60,078 nt of DNA from Neurospora tetrasperma FGSC 2508 (lineage: Eukaryota; Ascomycota; Sordariomycetes; Sordariales; Sordariaceae), in NCBI RefSeq assembly GCF_000213175.1, contig NW_009799101.1, positions 4,636,394-4,696,471 of the forward strand, given 5' to 3'. Shown one piece after another: positions 23,584-32,982 of the stretch. The notes beneath the pieces were generated by a model. It had not been told where the DNA came from and ran no database searches. It worked only from the letters and a program-made list of their open reading frames with translations. Numbering within the stretch: position 1 is the stretch's first letter; the number at the start of each line of letters is the position of its first letter. Both the position numbers and the translations under genes were made by a program.

Positions 23584-24180
23584 ATGACCGCAACCGTACC
23601 GTCCATCGAACCAACGACAAACATGTCGCCGACCTGTCACGCGTGCGGTCAGCTCCTCGGCCAGATCAAAGCTCCCATTCTCGATCTCGTTCCGCCGGCA
23701 GAAGCAACGGAAAAGAAGAAAGAGAACAAGCTAAACGAGATGGCAAAAGTCAACAACACGATCGGCCCAGGGCTGCCCAAGGTACTTGGAACCCTACTTG
23801 ACTACGTTCAAGAGTGGATTCCTGGCTATCACTTTGTCAAGCGAGTGCTCGAAAACTTTTACAGAAAGACAAGTCCTCCGACGGCTCTTGCGATTTCCCC
23901 GGTCCATACGGTTACCTCCTCCAACCCCATCGTCAGCATTGCCGAAAAGCGAAAAAGGCCGAAACACGTGAAAAAGCCTAAAAGTACTCCGGCAAACCCC
24001 GTTCAAGGAAGACCTCCAAAGTCCAAGCTGCCAGTGCCGGCCTCGACCTTCGAACGTCTTCAGATCGAGAAAGGAACTGTTCATGCACCTCAATGCCTGT
24101 CGGTCTTCCTCAGGATCAACGTCGGTCGTATAGGAATGGCCAGCTTTCACGGTCCTGGACGGCTGTTGACCCGCTGGTAG
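23584..24180 (+). CDS. Hypothetical protein, 198 residues
   Basis: An intron-less reading of 198 residues from ATG 23584 (in ACCATGACC), chosen over upstream in-frame codons in a leader-like sequence. A CHACGQLLG motif near residue 17 could be half a zinc site but no partner CxxC is visible. A basic, Lys/Pro-rich stretch (EKRKRPKHVKKPKS, about 120-135) resembles a nuclear-localisation signal. I recognise no family. The last 40 residues may be read-through of an unseen intron. Expression evidence would be needed to be sure it is a gene. Confidence 0.4.
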   Translation: MTATVPSIEPTTNMSPTCHACGQLLGQIKAPILDLVPPAEATEKKKENKLNEMAKVNNTIGPGLPKVLGTLLDYVQEWIPGYHFVKRVLENFYRKTSPPTALAISPVHTVTSSNPIVSIAEKRKRPKHVKKPKSTPANPVQGRPPKSKLPVPASTFERLQIEKGTVHAPQCLSVFLRINVGRIGMASFHGPGRLLTRW

Positions 24181-24578
24181 CTGAAGCAAACGGAGTTCTG
24201 TACAATAATTAGGGCCACATCTTCTTCTGGGTTTTGCTCGGAATCGGGGAGGACAAACTCGCGGATTCAACCAATGCTGTATCATTGTCCGCCTATGCCG
24301 AAGGAATGACTGAATTGGAGGAGAGGGATGACATTATGTTTAGTGATGCCATATGTATTAGTGGGTCAAAGTACACGGAGCAACGAAGCATGAGGAGCGA
24401 ACTACATTTCAGCCGATAAAGGTATGGCAGTGCTGGCAAACACTAGCCGGTATACACAGTCACTCGTGCGGTTCAGGCGGTGATCTAGCAGAGGGCATGT
24501 TCATTACCGCAGCAGAGGTACAAACAAGTTCATCAAGTTCTATTTTATTTCTATCTTCCGTATTGAATGGTCACGCTT
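24181..24578. other. Short intergenic region, no gene seen
   Basis: Lies between the 3' ends of the hypothetical gene (+) and the low-complexity gene (-). No coding signal was recognised. Confidence 0.55.
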
Positions 24579-25901
24579 TTACCCTCCCTGTTCTTGCCCC
24601 CTCTCAGTTCCTGTTCTCGTTACCTGCCCAGCCCCAGCCCCAGCTCCCCCTCCACCTCCTCCAGATCCTCCCCCTCCTCCCCCAATCACAACCTCAGCAT
24701 CACCACCAGAACTCAAACTTAAACTCAACCTTGAACCGGAACTCGAACTTGGATCCACACCCGTAGTCATTGCACTATTACCATTCGTCCAATAACTATC
24801 AGGCAAACCTACCGAAACGACGGGGGGCGCTACGTTGTTATTTGGTCCTGGTCCTGGTCCGCCTCTACTGGTACGTGTACCGCGACCTGCAGCAGCCGCA
24901 GCAGCAGCCATGGCGCGTTGAGTGAAGATGGAGTAGGATGGGGGTCCTATTGCTGTTGCTCTTTCACTTGCGGTTCCCCTTGGCCTTCCCCTTCCGCCGC
25001 TGGAGTTGTTGGAGCCGTTGGAGCCGTTGACGCCGTTGACGCCATTGACACCGTTGACGCCGTTAGGGGAGCCATGAGAGCCATGAGAGCTGTAAACGCT
25101 TTGGGATCCACGAACACCATTAAAACCATTCGTAGAGCCATCTGAAAAGCTAGCATATCCGCTGTACGCAATAACTCCATGACCTCGACCCCTAGGAACG
25201 CCACGTGACGACCGGCTATAATGGTTTGAGCCGTGGTGGGTTGAGCTGTACTGGTGGTTTACAAGAGGGTAGTTATTGTAGTAATGCTCACTATCTCCAC
25301 CACTACCAAGGGGTGAACCAAGGGGTGAACCATTATGTGTGTCGTACCCACCTCTAGGAGTCGCTCTGGAACCTCTCATATTCCCATTTATCGTCATCCT
25401 GCCTCTAGCTCTACCACTACTTCTAGCTCTACCTCTACTTGTAGCATAATCGCTACCTCTAGCACTACTGCTTTCTCTACTTCTGGTCGGCGACATCGGT
25501 TGCAAGGCAGGTGATCCCAGACTTAAGGGACTGGGACTGGGCCCAGTGATTACCGGACCGCGCGGGATGGGTGTCAGAGGGGAGTTGGCGTTGCGTGTGG
25601 TGGTGGTTGTGGTGGTGGTTACTAGGATGCCGCCTAGAGTGCCGGTGCCGTTGGTGGTGCTGTTGGTGCCGTTGGTGGTAGAGGAGGTAGAGGAGGTGGT
25701 AGAAGAGGTGGTGAAGGGGTCGTTGGGGCTACTAGAAGTGAACAAGTCTGAGGTGGATGAGGAGGATGATGAGGAGGGACGGGGGTTACCGTTTGTGCCG
25801 TTTGTGCCGTTGGTAGAGGCATGGGGGTTACGCCGTCGGGAGACGGAGGAGAGGGATTGCTCGTGGTCGGTTGAGGTGGTGTAGGCTTGGGAGGGTGCCA
25901 T
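24579..25901 (-). CDS. Gly/Asn/Ser-rich low-complexity protein with RGG-type motifs
   Basis: A single exon of 440 residues starting MAPSQAYTTSTDHEQ. Nearly all of it is low complexity: NGTNGTNGN and poly-Ser near the start, then a Thr/Asn block, a run of basic Arg/Gly pieces (GRARSSGRARGRM, MRGSRATPRGG, RGVPRGRGHG, GGRGRPRG), a tandem VNG repeat around 25025-25070, a poly-Ala tract, and a C-terminal Gly-rich tail. RGG/RG boxes of this kind are found in RNA-binding and condensate-forming proteins, but no RRM or other folded domain is visible, so the role is inference. The reverse strand is also partly open because of the repeats. An uninterrupted 1.3-kb frame with a good start context supports a real gene. 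Confidence 0.55.
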   Translation of the reverse strand: MAPSQAYTTSTDHEQSLSSVSRRRNPHASTNGTNGTNGNPRPSSSSSSSTSDLFTSSSPNDPFTTSSTTSSTSSTTNGTNSTTNGTGTLGGILVTTTTTTTTRNANSPLTPIPRGPVITGPSPSPLSLGSPALQPMSPTRSRESSSARGSDYATSRGRARSSGRARGRMTINGNMRGSRATPRGGYDTHNGSPLGSPLGSGGDSEHYYNNYPLVNHQYSSTHHGSNHYSRSSRGVPRGRGHGVIAYSGYASFSDGSTNGFNGVRGSQSVYSSHGSHGSPNGVNGVNGVNGVNGSNGSNNSSGGRGRPRGTASERATAIGPPSYSIFTQRAMAAAAAAAGRGTRTSRGGPGPGPNNNVAPPVVSVGLPDSYWTNGNSAMTTGVDPSSSSGSRLSLSLSSGGDAEVVIGGGGGGSGGGGGGAGAGAGQVTRTGTERGQEQGG

Positions 25902-27012
25902 TTTTACCTTTTACCCATTGGGTTGAGGTCGGGGGTAGATGGGAAGGGAATTACTGGGGGAGTGAAAGGGGCTGGTGATGAGGGACTGGAGTGTTCAGAG
26001 GGGAGGATGAGCTGTTACTTGGTGTTGGTGGAGGTGAAGTAGCTGTCCTTTTAAGCCTCAATGATACACATGCTATCACTTGCTGTTGTTACATTTGGAG
26101 ATGGAGGAGTCATGAGTACAGGTGAGTCAAGTCAAGATGCGGTTTGTATTGAGTATGTGTTCACGAGAATCAGGGAGAGCAATCACTCCTAGATGACTAC
26201 CATATCTCATTTTCAACCTCTTTCCCTGCCTCAAAATTCCCCCATTCTTTTCGCAAGGCCGGGCAGCGAGTAATTGACTTTTCAGAGGAGAGTGACCACC
26301 CTCATATCATAATATCACAACCAGACGACTTCCACTTTATCGCCTCCATTACCACTCCGGACTCAAGAGGCAGGCTTGCGGGAGATTGGGAGTGATTGTG
26401 AGTGATTGGGGATTGCTGAAATGAGGTTTGACAGGAGGACATGTTTTCCTTTTTGACTAATAAAGGGAGATGACACTGATTAGGGATTATCTAGTGGCTT
26501 GCCAGCGTTTGTTTGATCAGCACGAAGAGATTGTGGAGGGCAGGTAGGTCTTTCCCCATCTGATGTGTCCCCTTATCAATACAGTATCTTTCAATGTTAA
26601 TGCCGGCCGCAAGTGTCCCCGTTTTGCAAGTTTCTCCGGTCCGCCTTCCCCTCTAACTGTGCTCCACGTCCTTCTCCTTTCATGTTTTCAATCCAGACAC
26701 CCAATCGTATTTTCCTGCCAACGCTCGACCTAAACCGCGATCAATCCTCACCACTCTCGCTTCTTACGACGCCCTCCTCAACTTATCAAAAATGCTCGTC
26801 GTCCAGATCTCTGGTCCATCTCCCGTGATTCAAACGCAAACATTATCCCGAGCCGGAGCTCCAATTGCGCGGTGAGCAAGACCTTTCGAGACCCCGCACC
26901 TAAATATCTCCTCCATGAGATCACCGCCATTCAGACTCCCAAAAGATAAAGAAACCCTGACGTGACCGACGAGCGACCACGAGCGACCACGAGCGACGCC
27001 AGATCCAGCCCA
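25902..27012. other. Intergenic region with a short tandem repeat
   Basis: Promoter side of the low-complexity gene and 3' flank of the next minus-strand gene. GAGCGACCAC is repeated at 26969-26996. No gene seen. Confidence 0.55.
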
Positions 27013-28398
27013 TCAGACGACGAAACGCCACTTCAGTTCCGACACTCTGCGTCGCCCAAGATCCGCGAATTTCGAGCAGGGTACAGCAACTGGCGGCGTC
27101 GAATGTCTAGGAACAGGCGGAGCCAACACCGCCCGCTTGAGCCCGAAGCGCAGTTGCCTAACCGGGCAGTGGAAGGCGTTGAGATTTCGAACTTCGATCG
27201 CCTTGGCCCGGCGGAGGACGACCGTGTTTACGGCTGAATTCGCGACGATCAAGGCTTTGGAATCGGGCTCCTCCGGAATGGGCGGTAGTCTGTGAAAGCT
27301 GTGTTGGGTGAGGACCTTCAGCTTTGCCGACTTGGCCAGAGTCGGAGGTTCGGGACATGGCAGGGACGGCATAGGCTGGCTTGTTGACTTCTTTTGACGG
27401 ACAAAGGGAGGCTGTGGTTTTGCTGGGTGGTCGGACCCGCGGTGACGGTTGATGGTGTTGGCCACGGGGGTGACTGTGTGGCCGGCTTCGCTGTTGCCGT
27501 TGATGGTCTGAATCATGGACCGGACTCGACCCTTTGCCGCAAGGAGATCCCGACGGACCTTGGTCGCCGAGTGCGAGAGTGGGCGTGTGCTGGAGCGGGA
27601 AGGGAGCAGGTGAGGTGCTGCTTGCTTTGGATTTTGTGGTTTCTCTGGCTTCTCGATCTCGATGCTGGTGGGTGGAAGTTCGACTTTGTCACTGATGCCC
27701 ACCGGATGATGTTCCCCTTGAATGTTGAGGGCCTTCAACATGCGACTGACCTGACCTTGCGCGGCCTGGTACTCCTCACGTATTTGGCGGCATTCCTCTA
27801 TCGCCTCCTTGATCTCCGACTTGAACAGGATCCAATCCTTCGTGGCGTCTGCGGTAACCATATCGACCTTATCAGTCTTCGCGCCATGCTTGGTCTCGTC
27901 GATACAGCGATTCTAAAAATCTACCATCAGCAACTCTTCGATGTCGGCATAGTTATCGTTTCTTCCACCCCTCGGCAAGAACGATTGGATCATTAGCTGC
28001 TCGGGGTCATCCTTGGACTTGTTGGCATCCGACTTCTCCACATACACCATCAACAAATCGAGAGTATTGCCAAACTTATCGTCCCTTCCACTTACCGGTA
28101 CAGAGATTCGAAGCCCTGGCTGTTGGTGGTATTGTTCTATTTCAAGAACCTCGCTCTTCCGCTGCGCCCCTTTACCCTGGCCCCTTAATTTACGGCAGCG
28201 ACCGCAGACGCCTCGCTCGACATCGTTCTCGCGTTGCGGCTGCTCGCCACAAGCGAAGCGGCTCTTGATGTACACCTTGCCATCGATATCAACATCCGAC
28301 TGGGTGCTGTCATTGCTCATGGGCGCCGGATTGCATATGAACCGGCGGAACTCTGTGTGCCCACAGGCCTTGTACAACTTCGTCCGGTAGAAGCACAT
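27013..28398 (-). CDS. MC..CGH-family protein C, interrupted by one in-frame TAG
   Basis: From ATG 28398 the frame runs 161 codons to a TAG (27915-27913). It then continues in the same frame without another stop to 27013, about 461 residues in all. The N-terminus MCFYRTKLYKACGHTEFRRF, then FACGEQ and GVCGRCRK, form a Cys/His pattern shared with three other genes in this window and likely to bind zinc. The C-terminal part carries HRLPPIPEEPDSK and VVLRRAKAIEV, matching HRPLPPIPDENDPK and VVLHRRKAITL in the divergent neighbour at 29.0 kb, whose frame is unbroken. So this is one gene split by a nonsense codon (CAG to TAG would be a RIP-type C-to-T change in CpA), or by a 57-nt intron (GTAGAT...AAG) that would remove it. 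The middle is coiled-coil-like (IKEAIEECRQIREEYQAAQG). Function unknown. Confidence 0.6.
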
Positions 28399-29038
28399 CT
28401 TTAATGGGAGAACTGTGGACACTGACGAAGTTTTGCTGACACGGAAGAGATGGCTTAAGATGGGTGCTATCAGAACTATGATTGCAAGATGTGTGGTTGT
28501 GGAATATCACTGCTGACGTGCGCGAATGAGTCCGGCTCGGATGATGATATGTGATGATGATGGAAGCTAGGAGGAGGAGGGTCAAGTCTCTTTCAATGCT
28601 CAATGCGATATACCTAAGGTGCTCCAGGTTGACTGTCACCTAGTGGTGACCGTGGACTCTTCCACGATGGCGAACATGTGGTTGCCATCGTTACGGTGTT
28701 GTCGCTCTCTGCGATGAACAAGATCACTATTCAGAACCTGGATGGCCGCCGACGTCAACATACAACGACAACTGACAGTATATACCAGAAGACCGACTTT
28801 GTTCAGCGATTTCGATAGCGACAGACCGAGGACTTCAGCATGAATATAATGGCATTCTTACAATTCATCCACCCTGCATGAACATCACAACACGGCAACC
28901 ACAGCAGCATCCACCAACACATTCATATCAGCAATAACCTGCTTTCCATTGCAACCAAACTTGTTAAGACCGTCAAACAAAACACCAACAAGCCATTGTC
29001 AAACTTTGCGCCTCGCTTTACGCTTGCTAGTCGTCGAC
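28399..29038. other. Divergent promoter region between the two CGH-family genes
   Basis: 640 bp shared by the divergent paralogues. It contains the shared promoter element at 28606-28652 and a second TATATACC-type site near 28788. No gene seen. Confidence 0.6.
28606..28652 (-). promoter_or_regulatory. Shared promoter module, gene C
   Basis: On the plus strand GATATACC is followed by AGGTTGACTGTCACC and then GGTGACC, an imperfect palindrome. The core lies about 230 bp upstream of the ATG at 28398. The same core occurs upstream of four other minus-strand genes in this block. Confidence 0.5.
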
Positions 29039-30289
29039 ATGTGTACATTCACCAGAACAGCCTTCAAGATGTGTGGGCACACAGAGTACCGAGGGGCTCG
29101 TTGCAGCCCCCCGGTCGTCCAGAAGCACAACATGCATGAGTTGTGCAAGAAGACCCCGATATATCTTCAGAGTACGAAGAACGGGATCTGCACACAGTGC
29201 CGAACGAAGAACTGGGAGGCGAGCATGGCTAAAAGTAGCAATATTCCGGATGCAAAGGAGCGACATGGCAACAAGGGCGCTCGCCCCGACCTGACTGTCG
29301 GCTGCAAGGACGAGGTTTCCCATCATGTTAGCACACCTGCAACCCAGCACGATAACTTCCAAGCTGATACACAGAAACAGGACAAAGCAGCAAAGTCCAA
29401 CATCATTGGCATTGAACTCAATGGTCGACCCAGGCCCTCCTGTCAGTTGACCGAGCATTTCAGCTCTCCTCTGCGAGAGTTCGCCCCAAGACACCAAGAA
29501 CCGAAGATCATTAGAAACAAGCGAAAGATCAACGCAAATTCTGAGTTCAAAACAAGCGAACAAAGGGAAGCATTGCGTGGTCCGAGGGTCTTGCCGGGAT
29601 TGCATCCAACCACCAAAAAGAGCTGGAATCTCATCGCTGTCACCAAGCCTTTGCGCGAAGACGAAGAGAAAAGAGTGGGACTGCATGGGCCGAGGGACTT
29701 GCCGACGACTCAACACACCATCAAAGAGGATTGGAACCTCATGACTGTGACTAACCCGGTGCGTAGAGGCGACGGAGGGAAGTTGCGCCTACGTGGACCA
29801 AACCCCTTCCCAGCCACTTCTCCCTGCCCGACAACAAACCCAGCTGTCAATGGCTTTGGTGCTCGCGGCCGAACAGCCTGCGCGCCTCTCGTCCTCCAGG
29901 AAGTCGATAAACCCAAAAACCGGAAGGTCCAGGAAGCAGCTGGAGAGCAGTTCCTCCACCGGCTCCAAGATGCGATACCTCCTCTACCAATGTCCTATAA
30001 GCCGATCCTCACCGGCCGACACCCGCTGCACCGCCCGTTGCCGCCAATCCCAGACGAAAACGATCCCAAGCCAGATACGGACGACCAACCACCTCCGGTC
30101 CCGCCGCACGTGGTGCTACATCGAAGGAAAGCCATCACTTTGCACGCGCATGACGAGTCTGGCTCACCTATTGAACGGTACTCACCGGCTCCAGACGCTC
30201 CAGTAGGCACCTACTTTGGCCGAGAAACTGTGCACTACGGCTGGCAACCTGCGAGATGTGATACTGTTTGTAGCTCATTCACGGAGTAG
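29039..30289 (+). CDS. MC..CGH-family protein D (intact paralogue of gene C)
   Basis: A single exon of 416 residues from ATG 29039, chosen because family members start MC(F/T); an upstream in-frame ATG at 28949 would add 30 residues. The N-terminus MCTFTRTAFKMCGHTEYRGA, then HELCKK and GICTQCRTKN, gives six Cys and one His in a spacing that fits a small zinc-binding module. The middle has three imperfect repeats with a LRGPR.LPxxxxTxKxxWNLxxVTxP pattern (about residues 178-262). The C-terminus has HRPLPPIPDENDPK and HVVLHRRKAITLHA, shared with gene C. There is no signal peptide or membrane segment. Unknown function; the family looks lineage-restricted. Confidence 0.7.
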   Translation: MCTFTRTAFKMCGHTEYRGARCSPPVVQKHNMHELCKKTPIYLQSTKNGICTQCRTKNWEASMAKSSNIPDAKERHGNKGARPDLTVGCKDEVSHHVSTPATQHDNFQADTQKQDKAAKSNIIGIELNGRPRPSCQLTEHFSSPLREFAPRHQEPKIIRNKRKINANSEFKTSEQREALRGPRVLPGLHPTTKKSWNLIAVTKPLREDEEKRVGLHGPRDLPTTQHTIKEDWNLMTVTNPVRRGDGGKLRLRGPNPFPATSPCPTTNPAVNGFGARGRTACAPLVLQEVDKPKNRKVQEAAGEQFLHRLQDAIPPLPMSYKPILTGRHPLHRPLPPIPDENDPKPDTDDQPPPVPPHVVLHRRKAITLHAHDESGSPIERYSPAPDAPVGTYFGRETVHYGWQPARCDTVCSSFTE

Positions 30290-31056
30290 TCAGGCAGTAT
30301 TAGAACTCTTCTACACCCAGCATTCTGATGAATGGCCCGGCCAGTGTTCTGAGTTTTGCTACATGTCATGAGCGGGACGGAGACGAGGACAGGAGTATGT
30401 CAGGGCTTCGGTGGGGCTTGCCAACAACCACTACACTGGATGTGATAATGGTGTGGAATCATCACAGAGCTATACTTCCTGGAGCATGAGGGGGGAGGAG
30501 ACACAGGGAGTGACGGACGTTGAAGGGGAGGTGGCGGAAGTGGAAGGCGGGGTGGAGCTGCGAGATGGAAGGATGTATGGGATAACTGGCATCTGCCAGG
30601 CATAAGGGAAGGGCTCACACAAGACCCGCACATCGATCTAGGTGTTTTTGTTGGAATCCACAACCAAGTTCGGCAATGAACACACAGTTAACCGGCATTG
30701 AGAGCCTGATCTTCGTTATAGACACCCAGAATGTGACTCCCTGTGATTGAGACTACCTCTACATATAACACTCTGGACGTGCACATGCTCATCGAAATGG
30801 AAGTTTCCCAACTTTTGATAATCTTTTTGTTCCTATTCTACAGTCCCTTTTTTACAGATGTTACAATAATGGTTACAAAACTCGAGTGTCCCTCCCATTC
30901 TCGGCAGCCCGTAGTAATCCCGGAATAACCGCCCTCTTCCAAACAACCCAATCCTCCCTTCCTTTCCGAGTCCCTTCCCACACTCTTAATCATAGGTATC
31001 CAAATAATCCCCTCCCCCAACTTGTCCCTCCTTCAGGTATTCCTCGTATCATCCCC
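30290..31056. other. Convergent intergenic region, no gene seen
   Basis: 3' flanks of gene D (+) and the 641-residue gene (-). Purine-rich sequence at 30485-30560 has no evident coding role. Confidence 0.55.
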
Positions 31057-32982
31057 TCAATTGGTCCTAACCCGATCCAACAACCTCCACCCCCTCGAAC
31101 CTTCTCTCATATCCTCCCCTTTCCACTTCTCCCCTTTATGTTTCCATTCATCCCCCTCCCCTCCAGCGCACTGAGTCCGTCCATGTCCCGACCCGCTAAC
31201 CGCATCACAATCCCCCGCCATAGACAACGACATGCTCCTCGACATGCTCCTTCGCATCCTCACCCGCGGCCTTCGTTTCAACGGACACGGCTCTTCAGGG
31301 ATGGGCGTAAGCGGACGAAGTTTGAGTTTGTTTTTAAAGTTTGACACGGAGCGGTGGTATGTTGGTCTGCTTGGGGGTCTGTTGGCGCTGTTTGGAGGAT
31401 ATGGATGAGGAGAGGGAATGCAGAAGGAGGGTTTGGTGGGGGTTGTTGTTGGTGATGGTGATGGTGCCCCTGGTGTGGATACCTCTAAAGGTGATGGTGA
31501 TGTCGGTGTTGGGGGGAATGTGGGGGATGTGGATAATAAAGGTGTGGATGAAGATGGTGAGAGGGGGGATCGCAGACTGGGTCGAAGAGGGATGGCGCGC
31601 GCGTCGGTGGGGAGGAGAGGAAGGGGTTTATGTTTTTTTGGCCCACGTGTTGCAGTTGTTGTTGTTGTGGGTTCATGTTTGAGACTTTGGAGGACAAAGG
31701 ATTGAGGGCTTTTGGTTATGGGATCCAAAAAGTTGGCGGTCTTGGTGGGAAGTTGCTGTTGTCTTTTGGAAGGAGGGTTGAGACTAGCAGCTGGCTTTGG
31801 TGGTGCAGGGATGTTGAAAGTGACTGCTATGGGACTGGGTGTCCTGCTGTTGTTGTCGTCGTCGCTGTCGCTGTTGTTGATGACGATGTGTCGCTGCTGC
31901 TCTCGGATGTTGTTGTTGATCACTTGGGGCTTGTGGCTGTTGACGGTCAAAACCCGATAATGGAAGTGCGGTTCATCACCAGAGAAACAGGGGAGCGGAC
32001 CTTTTGAAGAGTTGCCATGCAGCTGTCTAAAGTGTGGCCCGGATTCGCGCCCGCCGGCTGCGATGGACTCGTTGTCCCATGTTTTGGTGCCGGTTTCTGT
32101 TTGGACTTCTTCATCATCATCATCCTGTTGTTCGCCGCCGGTTGCAGTTGCTGTGAAGCCCGAGGCAAGTTGGCGTTCCAGATCGCGAATCCTGTCGAGA
32201 GCGGCTTGGATCTTTTGTTCTTGTTGGCGGAAGATCTTTTCGGTGTTGGCGAGACGTTGGGCGAGTTCGGCGTCGGATTCTTGCTTGCTGTCGTCACGGA
32301 TTGACCAGTGGGAGTGAGAAAAGTAGTCGTCGGCAATGGGGTTGATTTTCTTCTCTTCTGTTGTTGGTGGGCTGAGAGGGGGTGGAGGTGTGTTGAGCTT
32401 CTCCTCGGTGGGTAAGTGGAGGAAAGTGCGGTGCGTAGAGGTAGAGGTAGGTTGAATCTCAACTTGTAGGGGTATGTCCTTCTTCGAGATTGGCATGTCC
32501 TCTGCTTTCTTCGTGCTGCCGAACTTGGTGGCGAGTCCAGCGACAAAACCCCCCTTCTTTTCGTCGTCCTTCCGGATCGGCGCGCTGAAGCGGATTTCCT
32601 CGACGTGGGTGGCCTTCTCCGCCCGCACGGCCTTCTTCTCCTCTGTCTGGTGGAAGCTGAAAGCACGTCTGGGTCGCACGTCTTCTACCCTGGGCTCCTT
32701 CTGTGCTGCGAGGTCCTCCACTTCCTTGGCAGGCCGCTTCGTGTTGGTGGTGGTGGCCTCCTTCTTGGTTTCAATCCAGCTTGGTCTTTCGAGCTTTTGC
32801 TTCTCAGCCTTTGTGCCCTTTTCTTCCTTCTTGGAAGTGACCGTTGCTGTAGTGGGTTGGGCCTCTTGCCAAGTCACCGACCCATCCGGGTTGATAACCT
32901 TTTCCCATCGAATGATTCCGGTTCCGAGGACCTCTCTCCTCCGCGGCATGCCCGTAAAGACCAATCCTCCGCCACGACCCAT
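31057..32982 (-). CDS. Hypothetical protein J, 641 residues, coiled coil and Pro/Ser-rich
   Basis: A single exon. The N-terminus has a compact motif, GTGIIRWEKVINPDGSVTWQ, that looks folded. It is followed by a charged Lys/Glu region, a predicted coiled coil (LAQRLANTEKIFRQQEQKIQ and on, about 255-290), an acidic DDDDEE patch, then a long Pro/Ser/Thr-rich tail. Near the end lies LRPLTPIPEEPCPLKRR, which resembles the LPPIPEE motif of genes C and D just to the left; this may mark shared ancestry or a shared docking peptide. The tail ends in Arg/Ser-rich repeats (RRSMSRSMSLSMAG). Start 32982 was chosen as the first ATG; a second at 32949 is also possible. Family not recognised. Confidence 0.6.
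   Translation of the reverse strand: MGRGGGLVFTGMPRRREVLGTGIIRWEKVINPDGSVTWQEAQPTTATVTSKKEEKGTKAEKQKLERPSWIETKKEATTTNTKRPAKEVEDLAAQKEPRVEDVRPRRAFSFHQTEEKKAVRAEKATHVEEIRFSAPIRKDDEKKGGFVAGLATKFGSTKKAEDMPISKKDIPLQVEIQPTSTSTHRTFLHLPTEEKLNTPPPPLSPPTTEEKKINPIADDYFSHSHWSIRDDSKQESDAELAQRLANTEKIFRQQEQKIQAALDRIRDLERQLASGFTATATGGEQQDDDDEEVQTETGTKTWDNESIAAGGRESGPHFRQLHGNSSKGPLPCFSGDEPHFHYRVLTVNSHKPQVINNNIREQQRHIVINNSDSDDDNNSRTPSPIAVTFNIPAPPKPAASLNPPSKRQQQLPTKTANFLDPITKSPQSFVLQSLKHEPTTTTTATRGPKKHKPLPLLPTDARAIPLRPSLRSPLSPSSSTPLLSTSPTFPPTPTSPSPLEVSTPGAPSPSPTTTPTKPSFCIPSPHPYPPNSANRPPSRPTYHRSVSNFKNKLKLRPLTPIPEEPCPLKRRPRVRMRRSMSRSMSLSMAGDCDAVSGSGHGRTQCAGGEGDEWKHKGEKWKGEDMREGSRGWRLLDRVRTN

Noticed and set aside
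25546-25884. Val-rich plus-strand frame opposite the low-complexity gene
   Set aside because: Produced by reverse reading of Thr/Asn codon repeats.
31947-32666. 239-residue alternative minus-strand frame inside gene J
   Set aside because: Overlaps the longer 641-residue frame that has the coiled coil; basic/Ser-rich translation is typical of a shifted frame.
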